A stretch of 50,417 nt of DNA, taken from the NCBI RefSeq assembly GCF_000855665.1, contig NZ_JXSS01000049.1, forward strand, positions 1-50,417. Reading direction: 5' to 3'. This DNA comes from Lysobacter sp. A03. GTDB taxonomy: Bacteria > Pseudomonadota > Gammaproteobacteria > Xanthomonadales > Xanthomonadaceae. Made by a program: the position numbers and the translations under genes. The notes beneath the pieces are model-generated. The model was given only the letters and a program-made list of their open reading frames with translations, had not been told where the DNA came from and did not search any database. Of this stretch, positions 1 to 7,630 are shown in pieces. Every line of letters begins with the position of its first letter. Within the stretch, counting starts at the first letter, position 1.

Positions 1-1
1 G

Positions 2-685
2 GTCCAGGAGCATTTCGTGGGCGCTGGTCTGGTCGGCGCGGATCGGGCCGAGGTGCTGCTCAACGGCATCCCCACCCGGCGCTTCGCCAGCGGGGCGGAT
101 GCACGCCTCGCCGCGCGCGCGACCCTTGGTTTGGCGCCGGACGCTCTGCTGCTGGGCTCGGTGGGGAGGCTGGTCGCGCTCAAGCACCACCGCCTGCTGC
201 TGGAGTTGATGCCGGCTTTGGCCGCAGCCTGCCCCAGCGCCGAGCTGGTGTTGCTCGGCGACGGCCCGTTGCGCGCGGAGCTGGAAGCACTGGCCGACTC
301 GCTGTCCATCCGCGGGCGCGTGCACTTCCTCGGCGCACGCGACGATGTCGCCCGATTGCTGCCGGCGCTGGATGTATTCGCGCTTCCCTCGCTGACCGAG
401 GGTCTGTCGATTGCCCTGCTTGAAGCCTGCGCCGCCGGGCTGCCCATTGTGGCAACTGCGGTCGGCGGCAATCCGGAAATCGTCACCGACGGATGTACCG
501 GCGTGCTGGTGCCGCCCGATGACCGCGAGGCGACGCGCAACGCGCTGGAAGCACTGCTCAAGGACGCTGCGTTGCGCAAACGCCTGGGCAGTGCGGCAAG
601 GGACTGGGTCCGCACCAACGCCTCGATCGAGGCGATGCGACGCAGCCACGACCGCTTCTACGCCGCCGCCGCCGCCGGCGCCTAG
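2..685 (+). CDS. GT4-family glycosyltransferase, C-terminal part (5' truncated by window)
   Basis: The frame is open from the first bases of the window, so the N-terminal acceptor-binding domain lies outside and the GTG at 17 is not a real start. What remains is the nucleotide-sugar-binding Rossmann half of a retaining GT-B enzyme: a GRLVALKHH segment, a VLLGDGPLR strand, and the EGLSIALLEACAAGLP motif that carries the E-x7-E signature of GT4 enzymes. It probably adds a sugar to a lipid-linked glycan at the inner face of the inner membrane. The stop codon overlaps the stop of the convergent epimerase gene by 4 nt. Donor and acceptor cannot be read from sequence. Confidence 0.9.
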   Translation, partial: VQEHFVGAGLVGADRAEVLLNGIPTRRFASGADARLAARATLGLAPDALLLGSVGRLVALKHHRLLLELMPALAAACPSAELVLLGDGPLRAELEALADSLSIRGRVHFLGARDDVARLLPALDVFALPSLTEGLSIALLEACAAGLPIVATAVGGNPEIVTDGCTGVLVPPDDREATRNALEALLKDAALRKRLGSAARDWVRTNASIEAMRRSHDRFYAAAAAGA

Positions 686-1689
686 TCGGTTCGCTGCGCA
701 AAGTGGTCGAAAGTGCGTTGCAGCCCCTCATCGGTGGTGACGCGCGGCTGCCAGCCCAGACGCTTGAGGGCGGCGTTGGGATAGCGGAAGTCGCGGTACA
801 TCGAGCGCACCACGTACGGCGTGAACACCGCCGGCAATTGCCCCATGGATGCCTTGTTGTAGCGCACCAGCAGCCTGGAACCGAGCAGGAACAGCCAGTA
901 CGGAACCGGCAAGACCCGCATCCGCTCGACCTTGTCCCGATACCCGCGCAGATACGCGCTGCAGCTGGGCAGCTCGTCGTCGACCACGTTGTAGGCGCGG
1001 CCATCGACACCGGCCACCGCCGCCCGCGCGATCGCATCGGCACAGTTCTCCACGTAGGTCAGTGGCAGGGTCGCGCTGCGTCCCAGGTTGAAGAACAGGC
1101 CCAGCGCGCGAATGCCGACGCGCGATGACAGCGCGCCGCCGCCCGGCCCGTAAATCACCCCGGGTCGCAGGACCACGGTCTGGAAACCAAAACGTTCGCG
1201 GTATTCCTCCAGCAGGTGCTCCTGGCGCGTCTTCGCGTAGGCGTACGGCCCCTTGTCGATCCCGACTGTTTCGACGGCCACCGATTCGTCGTGCAGCGCA
1301 GTGTCGGCAAGCGGCTCGGTGCGATAGACGGAGAACGAGCTGACCAGCACGATCCGCCCCACTCCAGCGGCACCGGCAGCGTCGAGGAGGTTGCGCGTGC
1401 CGACCACGGTATTGGCAAACATGTCGGCCGGGCTGCCCCGCATCCCCGCCGCCGCATGCACCACGCAATCCACGTCCGCCACCAGGCCGGTCGCGTCCGG
1501 GGCGTACAGCAGGTTGCCCAGCACCACGTCGATGCGCGCATCGGGATGCGATTGCCGCAACCCCGCGACAAAGTCCTCCGGCGCGGAGTGGCGGAAGTGG
1601 AGCTTGAGAACCGCGACATCCTCCGCAAGCAGGCTCCGAGCCAGGTGTCGGCCAAGAAACCCGCCCGCTCCCGTCAGCAGGACCCTCAT
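682..1689 (-). CDS. NAD(P)-dependent epimerase/dehydratase (extended SDR)
   Basis: A 335-aa extended short-chain dehydrogenase/reductase of nucleotide-sugar type. The N-terminus has the cofactor fingerprint TGAGGFLGRH, and the catalytic YxxxK occurs as YAYAK after a serine-rich strand (VLVSSFSVY). Length is normal for NDP-sugar epimerases and dehydratases, and the family acts in the cytoplasm on a UDP- or dTDP-sugar. The start ATG overlaps the stop of the upstream oxidoreductase by 4 nt (ATGA), so the two are probably translationally coupled and may act in sequence on one sugar nucleotide. The exact reaction (epimerase, dehydratase or reductase) is not decided by the motifs. Confidence 0.9.
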   Translation of the reverse strand: MRVLLTGAGGFLGRHLARSLLAEDVAVLKLHFRHSAPEDFVAGLRQSHPDARIDVVLGNLLYAPDATGLVADVDCVVHAAAGMRGSPADMFANTVVGTRNLLDAAGAAGVGRIVLVSSFSVYRTEPLADTALHDESVAVETVGIDKGPYAYAKTRQEHLLEEYRERFGFQTVVLRPGVIYGPGGGALSSRVGIRALGLFFNLGRSATLPLTYVENCADAIARAAVAGVDGRAYNVVDDELPSCSAYLRGYRDKVERMRVLPVPYWLFLLGSRLLVRYNKASMGQLPAVFTPYVVRSMYRDFRYPNAALKRLGWQPRVTTDEGLQRTFDHFAQRTD

Positions 1690-2756
1690 GCGCGCACCTC
1701 CAGCGCCACCACGATGGCATCGATCATCCTTGCCACCCGCAGGATCTCCTCGTGCGCTACCGGGTCCACGCCGTTGTCTTCAATGGCGGCGTAGAACTGC
1801 TCAAGCAACACCCGCATGCACTGGAAGTAGTGGGACTCGTAGCGGCCGAACGCGGCCACGTTGCGCAGCGCGTTACCGCCGAAGCGCGACGCCTGAACCC
1901 ACGGCGGAAACAAGCGGCCAAGCGCGCTGGGCTGGGTCTGACGGGCCGCACGCACCAGGGTCCGGCACGCGTAGTCCAGCTCCACCGTATCGCGGCTGCC
2001 ATACACCTTGAGCGTGTGCGCGACCGGGCGCGCGTGCGAACTGACCATGCCGCACGCGGTCACGCCGTTGCCGCCGCGCAGCATGAAGCGCAACTCGTCG
2101 GGCATCGCGTCGATCGCCTCGTTGCCGCTCTCCGGTCGTCGTCGCAGACCGATCGCCTGCACCGTGAAATCGTCATCGAAGTGGGCGACCAGCTTGGCCA
2201 GGACATGGTCGAGCACATTGTGGAAAAGCTTGCCGGGCAGCCGATGGACCCAGTGCATCGGATCCGACATCACCGCCATGCCGTAGTCGCCGGCGAGGTT
2301 GTAGCCGAACGCGGTCTCCAGGTGGACGATGCTGCCCAGCGTGCCGGCGTCGAGGAGGTCACGAAGGCCCAGCGCGGGCGACTCGAAGTTGTACAGGTAG
2401 TTGACGCTGACCCGATTGCCGGTGGCGCGCGCGGCCGCAAGGATCTGTGCGGCCCCCTTTGCATCGGGTGCGAAGGGCTTCTCGACGAAGACGTGGCAGC
2501 CCATCTCCAGGCACGCGCAGGCCAGCGCGACGTGCGAATCCGGCGGCGTGGCCAGATGCACCACGTCCAGGCGCTCCTCGCGGATCATCGCGGCGAAGTC
2601 GGTATGACGCGCAACGCCCGGCCAACGCTGGGCGAACTGCTCCACCATCAGCGGCTCGCGGTCGCACGCCGCGACCAGCTCTGCCCTGGCCACGGTCTGC
2701 AGTTGTTCTGCGTGACCATCGGCAATCTTGCCGCAGCCCACGATCCCCACCCTCAT
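1686..2756 (-). CDS. Gfo/Idh/MocA family oxidoreductase
   Basis: A 356-aa two-domain NAD(P)-dependent sugar oxidoreductase. An N-terminal Rossmann fold begins with GIVGCGKIADGH, and the family motif EKPFAPDA, whose lysine takes part in catalysis, follows. The C-terminal half is the mixed alpha/beta substrate domain. Members oxidise or reduce C3 hydroxyl/keto groups of nucleotide sugars or inositols. It is coupled to the downstream epimerase by a 4-nt overlap and lies 42 nt downstream of the beta-helix gene, which suggests a shared role in making or remodelling a modified sugar. Substrate unknown. Confidence 0.9.
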   Translation of the reverse strand: MRVGIVGCGKIADGHAEQLQTVARAELVAACDREPLMVEQFAQRWPGVARHTDFAAMIREERLDVVHLATPPDSHVALACACLEMGCHVFVEKPFAPDAKGAAQILAAARATGNRVSVNYLYNFESPALGLRDLLDAGTLGSIVHLETAFGYNLAGDYGMAVMSDPMHWVHRLPGKLFHNVLDHVLAKLVAHFDDDFTVQAIGLRRRPESGNEAIDAMPDELRFMLRGGNGVTACGMVSSHARPVAHTLKVYGSRDTVELDYACRTLVRAARQTQPSALGRLFPPWVQASRFGGNALRNVAAFGRYESHYFQCMRVLLEQFYAAIEDNGVDPVAHEEILRVARMIDAIVVALEVRA

Positions 2757-2798
2757 GCGGACGATCCCCTTGTTTCGGTTCCCGGCGCGCGTCGGCTG

Positions 2799-5693
2799 TC
2801 AGCTGACGAAGGCATTGCGCTCCTCGGTGCCTGCAGCGCCGGCCTGGGTACGTGTTTCCTGCCCTTGGTTGATCCCGTAGGCGGGGCGGGGAATATCGAA
2901 ATCGCGATAGTCACCCGGGTCCCCGGACAGCCCGCACTCGGCCGCCTTGATGATGTTGTAGGTCTCGCGCGCGCTGACGTAGTGGAGTTTCCAATGCTCG
3001 CCATCGTTGTAGCGCGACTCCATGTACGCGTACGCCTCGTCCATCGCGCCGCCCAGCAACGTATCCATGTCCACCTCCTCGGCGCCGTGCGTGTGCACCT
3101 TGACGATGATCCACTCCGGCCGCCCGGCGACGTGGATGCCGGTCTTGACCCAGGCGTCGATCCGATCGCGCGTGGGCGGAGCACCGGCGCGCACATCGGC
3201 GTTCTCGATGCGTGGAAAGATGCCGAACTTGCGGTCCTTCCACCGCAAGCCCAGCGGCCCCTGGATGATCATCAGGTCGCCTTCGCCAACCCCGCCGGTC
3301 CGCACCCGCACCCCCGTGTCATGCGATTTGTTCCGGGCCGGGTCGCCGGTGGCGTAGTAGATGCTGTTGATGGTCCGCGTCTGGCACGGATCGGGCGCCG
3401 CCGGGAGGGTGAAGTCTGCATAGCACCCCTGCTCACGCAGGATGACCAGCTCGTTGCTGACCCCGCAATGGCGGCCGCTGGGATGGGAGTTGTCCAGCGC
3501 CCAGTTGCCGTGGATGAAGGCCCAGCGCGGCTGGCCGGAGAAGGGGTCGCGCGGCAGCGCGTCGTGGCGTCGCGCAAGCAGTTCAGTGAACCCGGACAGC
3601 TTCTCGCGCAGCCCGGCCTCGGTGTCGTTGTCGTGATGCAGGTGGATCTCGATCTCGCCCAGCCCCTTTCGGCACAGATCCACCAGTGCGTCGATATGTT
3701 CGGGCCGGTACTCCTCCTCGGGATAGAAGAAGGTATGCACGGGTGGCCGGCCGTCGGCATCACGATGACCCGCGCACAGCGTTGGCAGGTCCCGGCTCCA
3801 GCGCGCGACACGGGCGCGCTCCACCGCCAGACCCGGGCTCTGCCAGCCGGGCTCGAAGTGATCAACGAAACAGAACAGCAGGTGTCGGGTGGTGGCTGGG
3901 GGAACCGGCTCGCGCCAGTCCTGGCGCAAATACGCCCACAGCCAGCCGGTGACGTTGCGCTTGCGAATCAAAAGCACGGCGTAGGTCATCGCCGCGAACG
4001 TCAGCGTCAGTGCGCCCAACCAGAGCGCTGCGGAACGCCAACGGCCTGGCTTGCCTGGAAGGACTTCCGCCAATGGCGCCAGCGCGAGAAGCGCTGACCC
4101 GGCGCCGGCCGCACTTCGCGCCTCGCCGGGAAGCAGGGTCATGGGAACGACCCCCGCCGCAGCGGGTGCGACGCTCTGGAACGCGCCGATGGTGTACGGG
4201 GGGGTACGTTTCACGCCCTCGATGTCATCGCCGATGTCCGCCACGATGGTGCCGGCTCCGACCGCGGGACTTCCCGCCAGAGGCTTGCCATCGTCGGCCA
4301 ACGGAAAAACGGCTAGCAGACTGTCGCCATCAGAGCCGGTCGTCCTGCGCCATTGCGCCAGCGAGCCTGCGGACGCCGGCAGTAATCCGGTCCCGGCGCG
4401 GTTGTCCACGAACCGGCAACCGGCATCCTCGAACCCGTTCCAGTTGCTCCCCGGTGAGCCTTTCAGGCCCTGCAGCCCGCCCAGCTCCGCCGACTGTCGG
4501 ATCTCGATACAGGTGCCGCCCTGCATCCGCACCAGGTTGTTGACCAGGCGCGGATTGACGCTGGGTGGGCGCCCCGCGTGGGAGCCCCAGTCCTGGAAAC
4601 TGATGCCGAAATAGAGCGCCGCGTGGCCGACCCGAGCCGCGTCGATGATCGTGTTGTTGGCGACGACCGCATCCTTCGCCGCGTACAGCCCGATACCCGC
4701 GTAGGCCGTGTTGCGGACCACGTTGTTGCGCACGATCCCGCGGATGGATTCGTAGTAGCGCGGGTTCCTGCTGATGTCGAAGTACTCCGGACTGGTGTCG
4801 AAACCCACGAGGATCCCTGCCACACCCGTGTTTTCGATCCGGTTGCGCTGGATGACCACGTCCTCCGCGCCACCCTTGAAGTACAAGCCGGTGGTGGCGA
4901 TGTCGTGGATCCAGCTGTCCTCCACCAGCATCCCGGAGCCGTTGACGTTGTCGATGCCGTCGGCGTTGATGTCGTCGGTCGGCGTTCCCGGCGGATAGAT
5001 CGCACCGGTGTTGCGGATCTCGGTGCGTCGTACCGTCACGTTGTTCGACTGTGGCGTGATCTTGATGCCATCCCGACCGGTATCGCGGATCAGCAGGTCC
5101 TCAAGCAGGATGTTGGACGCACCGGTGTTGCCCTCGATATCGCCCTGGGACCAGTTGGTCTGCATCATCACCCCGTAGACGGCGCCTCCGCTGATCTCGA
5201 GGTTTCTCAGCGTGCTGCCGGACGCGGCCGGGTCGATCTGGATGGTGACGCTGTCGGGCGTGTGGATGTCGCAATGCACATGCGCGCGTTCGCCCGGGTA
5301 GGACTGCAGGGTCAGCGGTACCCGCAGGCGTACATCGCATTCCTCGTAGGTGTTGTCGCCCGGTGGCCCACGCAACACGATCGTGTCGCCCGCCCGGGCG
5401 ATTCCCTCGTTCTGCGCCAACAGGTGCTTGATCGTGCGGAATGGCGACTGCAACCGTCCATCGCCCGTGGTGTCGCTGCCGGAGGTGGACACGAACCATT
5501 CCGCCGCAAGCACCGGCTGAGCCAGCAGAGCGGACAGGCAGACCAGCCCCGACAATACGGCGCCAAAGCGCCGGTCCGCTCTCCCGCGCAGGGAGTCGCA
5601 GTGGCAGCCCCGTCTGCCAGGCCACGGCGGCTGGAGCGGGGTCGGGGGTCGCTGCGCCTTGTGCATGATTTCAACAACGGCGATTGCAGCCAT
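2799..5693 (-). CDS. Secreted right-handed beta-helix domain, one TM helix and deacetylase-like domain in a single protein
   Basis: A protein of about 964 aa with three parts. A signal-like hydrophobic stretch (VLSGLVCLSALLAQPVLAAE) leads into a right-handed parallel beta-helix domain at about residues 65-500, which opens with WFVSTSGSD and has many NN/NT ladder repeats. One TM helix follows at about 557-577, ending in the basic IRKRN. The C-terminal domain, about 600-930, has HLHHDND, HGNWALDNS and KVHTHGAEE motifs reminiscent of the polysaccharide-deacetylase fold. The frame stays open to 5927, but that part overlaps the divergent deacetylase gene. I chose ATG 5693 because a GAGG lies about 6 nt upstream; ATG 5666 is the alternative. 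Positive charge after the TM predicts a periplasmic beta-helix and a cytoplasmic C-terminal domain. Function unknown; a glycan-processing role is inferred from neighbours. Confidence 0.8.
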   Translation of the reverse strand: MAAIAVVEIMHKAQRPPTPLQPPWPGRRGCHCDSLRGRADRRFGAVLSGLVCLSALLAQPVLAAEWFVSTSGSDTTGDGRLQSPFRTIKHLLAQNEGIARAGDTIVLRGPPGDNTYEECDVRLRVPLTLQSYPGERAHVHCDIHTPDSVTIQIDPAASGSTLRNLEISGGAVYGVMMQTNWSQGDIEGNTGASNILLEDLLIRDTGRDGIKITPQSNNVTVRRTEIRNTGAIYPPGTPTDDINADGIDNVNGSGMLVEDSWIHDIATTGLYFKGGAEDVVIQRNRIENTGVAGILVGFDTSPEYFDISRNPRYYESIRGIVRNNVVRNTAYAGIGLYAAKDAVVANNTIIDAARVGHAALYFGISFQDWGSHAGRPPSVNPRLVNNLVRMQGGTCIEIRQSAELGGLQGLKGSPGSNWNGFEDAGCRFVDNRAGTGLLPASAGSLAQWRRTTGSDGDSLLAVFPLADDGKPLAGSPAVGAGTIVADIGDDIEGVKRTPPYTIGAFQSVAPAAAGVVPMTLLPGEARSAAGAGSALLALAPLAEVLPGKPGRWRSAALWLGALTLTFAAMTYAVLLIRKRNVTGWLWAYLRQDWREPVPPATTRHLLFCFVDHFEPGWQSPGLAVERARVARWSRDLPTLCAGHRDADGRPPVHTFFYPEEEYRPEHIDALVDLCRKGLGEIEIHLHHDNDTEAGLREKLSGFTELLARRHDALPRDPFSGQPRWAFIHGNWALDNSHPSGRHCGVSNELVILREQGCYADFTLPAAPDPCQTRTINSIYYATGDPARNKSHDTGVRVRTGGVGEGDLMIIQGPLGLRWKDRKFGIFPRIENADVRAGAPPTRDRIDAWVKTGIHVAGRPEWIIVKVHTHGAEEVDMDTLLGGAMDEAYAYMESRYNDGEHWKLHYVSARETYNIIKAAECGLSGDPGDYRDFDIPRPAYGINQGQETRTQAGAAGTEERNAFVS

Positions 5694-5829
5694 TCCCGGC
5701 CTCGCCCCGGGGTCGTCGAGACACGGGCGCGCCGGCGTTGCCGGTATCCCGACGTTTCGCCGTTGTTCTCCATGACGACAATCCAGTACGCAGCAGGTCC
5801 GGACCGTCGCGCATGGCCTGGAGGATGCA

Positions 5830-6864
5830 ATGGGGAAGAAGACAAAGACGGCACGATTGCTGGCAGCGCCGGGCCTGCGCCGGGTGCTGTCCAGGGCGCT
5901 GCCCTGGGAAGGCGTGCTCATCCTCAACTACCACCGCGTTGGCGATGGCAGCCGGTCGATCCACGATCGCGACCTGTGGAGCGCGTCCAGCGACGCGTTC
6001 GACTCCCAGCTGTCGTTCCTCAAGGCCAACAGTGATGTCATCGCGCTGGACGAAATCGAGTCCGCACTGGCGCGGCGTGGCAGCCGCCATGTCGCCATTA
6101 CCTTTGACGACGGCTATCTGGACAACTACGAACTGGCCTACCCACTGCTGCGCCAGCACCGGCTTCCCGCTGCATTCTTCATCGCCACCGGTTTCATCGA
6201 CGAACCCCGCCTGCCGTGGTGGGATGAGATCGCGATGCTGGTCCGCACCACCACCGTGAACCAGCTTGACCTTCCGGAATGGATACCCGGTCCCCTGTTG
6301 CTGCACGCCGGAGAGCGTGCCGAGGTTATCCGCACACTGCTGGGCGCCTATAAATCACTGCCGGGTGATGAGGCGGCAAAATTGCTCGGCAGGCTGCGCG
6401 AGCAGGCGCGGTGCGGTTCCAACGGCGCACCCGCGACGAAGCACTGGATGGACTGGACGATGATCCGCGACATGGCCGCCAACGGCATGACCATCGGCGG
6501 CCATACCGTCCATCATCCGGTCCTGTCCAGGCGCTCGCTGGCGCAGCAGCGGGCCGAGATCTCGGGCTGCGCGGCGCGACTGCGCGAGGAGCTTGGCCAG
6601 GCGATGGACTACTTCGCCTACCCGGTCGGCAGCCCGGATGCGTTCGATGAGCGCACCCGTCAGTGCCTGCAGGATGCGGGTGTGCGCCTCGCGTTCTCCT
6701 ACTACGGCGGAATCGCCACTCGACAATCGGCGCGCTACGACATTCCCCGTGTTGCCGTCGCGGCACCGATGGAAAACCACCTGTTCCGCGCGATGGCGGC
6801 ACTTCCGCAGTTTTTCTGCCGCAGGACCGACCGCCTCGTCGAAAGTACGGAACCAGCGCTATGA
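5830..6864 (+). CDS. NodB-type polysaccharide deacetylase family protein
   Basis: A 344-aa carbohydrate esterase family 4 type protein. It has the metal and catalytic motif TFDDGYLDN, with both aspartates of NodB motif 1, at about residues 94-102. The HTVHHP motif (H-x3-H metal ligands) lies at about 222. An early NYHRV strand is also typical. There is no signal peptide; the N-terminus is basic (MGKKTKTARLL). The family removes N-acetyl groups from amino sugars of exopolysaccharides or peptidoglycan. It is transcribed divergently from the beta-helix gene across about 136 nt. The next gene starts on its own stop codon (ATGA). Confidence 0.88.
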   Translation: MGKKTKTARLLAAPGLRRVLSRALPWEGVLILNYHRVGDGSRSIHDRDLWSASSDAFDSQLSFLKANSDVIALDEIESALARRGSRHVAITFDDGYLDNYELAYPLLRQHRLPAAFFIATGFIDEPRLPWWDEIAMLVRTTTVNQLDLPEWIPGPLLLHAGERAEVIRTLLGAYKSLPGDEAAKLLGRLREQARCGSNGAPATKHWMDWTMIRDMAANGMTIGGHTVHHPVLSRRSLAQQRAEISGCAARLREELGQAMDYFAYPVGSPDAFDERTRQCLQDAGVRLAFSYYGGIATRQSARYDIPRVAVAAPMENHLFRAMAALPQFFCRRTDRLVESTEPAL

Positions 6865-7628
6865 ACGGCGATACCGACTTCCTGAAGCTGTATCGCCAGT
6901 TGGGAATGCCCCCTGGGTGCAGCTTGCAGGCGTTCAAGCAGGCCTACCGACGCCGGGTGCGGGAACTGCATCCCGACCGGATCCCAACCGGTCGGGATAA
7001 TTCGGAGAGGCTAAAGGAATTGAACCTGGACTACGCGGCGGCGCTCGCGTTCCAGCGGCGCCATGGCCGGCTCCCCGGGACGGTTCCCGATTCGAGAGCG
7101 CATTTTTCACAGCCACCGCCAAGTCCCGCGCGGACCGTACCAACCCGACGGCATCCGCCGCCCACACTTCCCTACGAGCCGCCAAACCGCTGGCTACTGC
7201 TGGTGTTCAGCCTGGTGGCGATCATTCCGCTGTTCAGCCTGCTCCCCGGCAATGGAGTAGACACCACCCGGACACCGGACGATGCGGCTACTGCTTCAGG
7301 CGACCCGACGGAAATCGTCCCGGCCCTGGTCGAGCTGGGCATGGACGCGGCCAGCGTTTCCGCGTTGCTGGGTGTGCCGGAAATCAACGCCGATAATGAA
7401 GAGCACTGGTTTTACGGCCCGTCGTGGATCCGTTTCGAGTGCGGTGAGGTGGTGGAATGGCACAGCTCCGTGCTGCGTCCGCTGCCGATAGCCGATTCGC
7501 GTACGGCAGTCCCCACACAGGCCCACAAGCCCGCGCGTCGGACGAAGCGATGCACGGCCAAACCCCGGCGCGCGTCTGGGGCCCGCGCCGCCGACGGGAG
7601 CTTCGAGCCCCTCTTCGGGATCGCCTGA
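6861..7628 (+). CDS. Small J-domain membrane protein of unknown function
   Basis: A 255-aa protein, ATG chosen because it overlaps the deacetylase stop (ATGA). Residues about 7-65 resemble a DnaJ J-domain: FLKLYRQLGMPPG start, basic helix II, then the diagnostic HPD in RRRVRELHPDR. A Pro-rich linker follows, then one TM helix (WLLLVFSLVAIIPLFSLLPG, about 112-131). Next comes a small domain containing PSWIRFECGEVVEWH, resembling short repeats seen in other small envelope proteins, and finally a basic, low-complexity tail. The J-domain should recruit and stimulate an Hsp70, so a tether at the membrane next to glycan enzymes is plausible. No named family recognised beyond the J-domain. Confidence 0.75.
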   Translation: MNGDTDFLKLYRQLGMPPGCSLQAFKQAYRRRVRELHPDRIPTGRDNSERLKELNLDYAAALAFQRRHGRLPGTVPDSRAHFSQPPPSPARTVPTRRHPPPTLPYEPPNRWLLLVFSLVAIIPLFSLLPGNGVDTTRTPDDAATASGDPTEIVPALVELGMDAASVSALLGVPEINADNEEHWFYGPSWIRFECGEVVEWHSSVLRPLPIADSRTAVPTQAHKPARRTKRCTAKPRRASGARAADGSFEPLFGIA

Positions 7629-7630
7629 CC

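Noticed and set aside
1752-4097. A 781-codon plus-strand frame opposite the Gfo/Idh gene and the beta-helix gene
   Set aside because: Antisense to two clear genes, no ribosome site, and composition typical of a shadow frame.
5694-5927. N-terminal extension of the beta-helix protein to 5927
   Set aside because: It overlaps the divergent deacetylase start by about 100 nt, and the added residues are Arg/Cys/Pro-rich with no signal sequence.
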